NCBI RefSeq assembly: GCF_032854445.1
Contig: NW_027018274.1
Location: forward strand, 1 to 48,233
From: Liolophura sinensis
Taxonomy: Eukaryota; Mollusca; Polyplacophora; Chitonida; Chitonidae
Direction: 5' to 3'
DNA: 48,233 nt
Shown here: piece by piece, positions 47,771 to 48,233 of the stretch
Layout of the letters: each line of letters opens with the position of its first letter
Position numbering within the stretch: position 1 is the stretch's first letter
Program-made: the position numbers and the translations under genes
Notes under the pieces: model-generated
Told to the model about the DNA's origin: nothing
What the model saw: the letters and a program-made list of their open reading frames with translations, nothing else
Databases searched by the model: none

Positions 47771-48233
47771 GCAATTGCCTTACTTCTAAGTGCAAGACAA
47801 TCTCAATGTCTTTATCTACGTGTAGAAAAACCACACCATTTGTACGTGAAAAACACAAGGTACTTGATACAGTCTGCTGTAAAAAGTACAACTGAACACT
47901 AACCCACTTCAGTAAGGTGCCAAATGATGCGGAATTGAGCCAGGCATCGGCAGCTGTTGAAAAATTGCAAATTTCCCTGGTTTCCATGGAGTAAGAGCCG
48001 TTGCTGGGCATGTGATTATGACATAAATGATCATTCAATTGTCACTACAGCCAAAAGTATTGGTCGGAGAGCAACGCGGTTTGCACCATTCGATTTCTCG
48101 TCACAAAATACGTCGGATTAGCCTCTTACCAGCAGCACTGGAACAGTTTTTCCACTTTTGCAATTTTGCTGGACTTTTTGTTAATTGAAATCGGCTACAC
48201 TGTACTCTGTACAATCGCGACTGGTCATTACTA

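Larger units (their letters stand above)
1..48233. repeat. Satellite tandem array, 549-bp monomer, 88 units, extends beyond both window ends
   Basis: The same 549-bp unit repeats head to tail from first to last base, always in one orientation. Starts of the TGACTATAAG motif (TGATTATAAG in some units) run 1, 552, 1101, 1651, 2201, 2752, 3301, 3850 and so on to 47,224. Thirty-four consecutive units from 24,715 to 43,381 are exactly 549 bp. Common length variants are 550 bp, caused by one extra base in the TGCAGTTTTT variant near the unit's 3' end. No unique sequence, transposon or gene interrupts the array. Unit length, homogeneity and size are typical of eukaryotic satellite DNA; a centromeric or pericentromeric location is inference. 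I do not recognise the monomer family, so the species is not assigned. Confidence 0.97.
43381..48233 (+). repeat. Terminal satellite block M80-M88, tetramer register, last unit partial
   Basis: Monomer starts are 43381, 43934, 44482, 45032, 45579, 46128, 46675 and 47224. M88 has lost its start in a 77-bp deletion and is cut by the window end. M82 and M86 are class B. M83-M84 match M87-M88, and also M72-M73, sharing GATTATTACATAAATTATC, CTTACAGGCAGCACTAGAAC and GCCAAATGATGCGG. The 4-monomer offset between the two local copies is about 2,194 bp. M85 copies M78 at 7 monomers (CTTCGATAGCCAAG). The array continues off the right edge. Confidence 0.8.

Noticed and set aside
1-48233. The many ORFs of 60-140 codons on both strands as protein genes
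   Set aside because: They recur with the 549-bp period in overlapping frames on both strands, differ only by satellite variants, often cross monomer boundaries, and match no family I know. The longest ones depend on a lost stop or on indels in noisy patches.
1-48233. CRISPR array or other prokaryotic repeat system
   Set aside because: The repeat is 549 bp with no short repeat/unique spacer alternation, no cas genes and no variable spacers.
1-48233. Telomeric or simple-sequence repeats
   Set aside because: No TTAGGG-like or other microsatellite runs are present; homopolymers are at most about 7 bases and belong to the monomer or to the noisy patches.

Overview
The whole window is one uninterrupted head-to-tail array of a satellite-type tandem repeat. 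I place 88 monomers (called M1 to M88 here; phase starts at the TGACTATAAG motif, so M1 starts at base 1). The unit is 549 bp. In the cleanest stretch, from 24,715 to 43,381, 34 consecutive monomers are each exactly 549 bp. Both ends of the window lie inside the array, so its true size exceeds 48 kb. I find no protein gene, rRNA, tRNA, transposon, CRISPR array or single-copy DNA. A hand count of one clean monomer (18,129-18,677) gives 231 G+C of 549, about 42%. This organisation suggests eukaryotic heterochromatin, possibly centromeric or pericentromeric. I do not recognise the monomer and will not name a species.

Monomers fall into three linked-variant classes, read most easily just after the conserved CACTGACCCA. 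Class A has CTTCAGTAAGG, with GGAATTGAGCC and AAATTTCC downstream. Class B has CATTTATAAGG, with GGAATTGGGCC and AAATATCC. Class C has AATTTTTAAGG or CATTTTTAAGG. I score 56 A, 17 B and 15 C. C is common in the first 14 kb and nearly absent after 18 kb.

The classes recur in higher-order registers. From 2.2 to 9.9 kb the main register is four monomers (about 2.2 kb). At 9.9-14.3 kb there are 7- and 8-monomer offsets. At 14.8-18.6 kb there is a 3-monomer offset. From 18.1 to 29.1 kb there is a regular 1,098-bp dimer nested in a 2,196-bp tetramer. From 29.1 to 37.3 kb offsets of 3, 4, 8 and 9 monomers are mixed, and from 37.3 to 43.4 kb offsets of 3 and 6. From 43.4 kb to the end the tetramer offset returns.

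Four patches (about 1-1,400; 14,320-16,800; 21,390-24,450; 43,785-47,770) carry dense one-base insertions and deletions, mostly in homopolymers. The rest of the array is almost indel-free. The patches look like poorly polished assembly segments, although a biological cause cannot be excluded from sequence alone. The most interesting intrinsic signals are the nested higher-order structure, chimeric A/B monomers in a fixed register, several short dyad-symmetric motifs in each monomer, a CACGTG motif repeated every 549 bp, and a plus-strand frame that stays in phase from unit to unit (549 = 3 x 183) with only two stops per unit in class C. I treat none of the small ORFs as genes.
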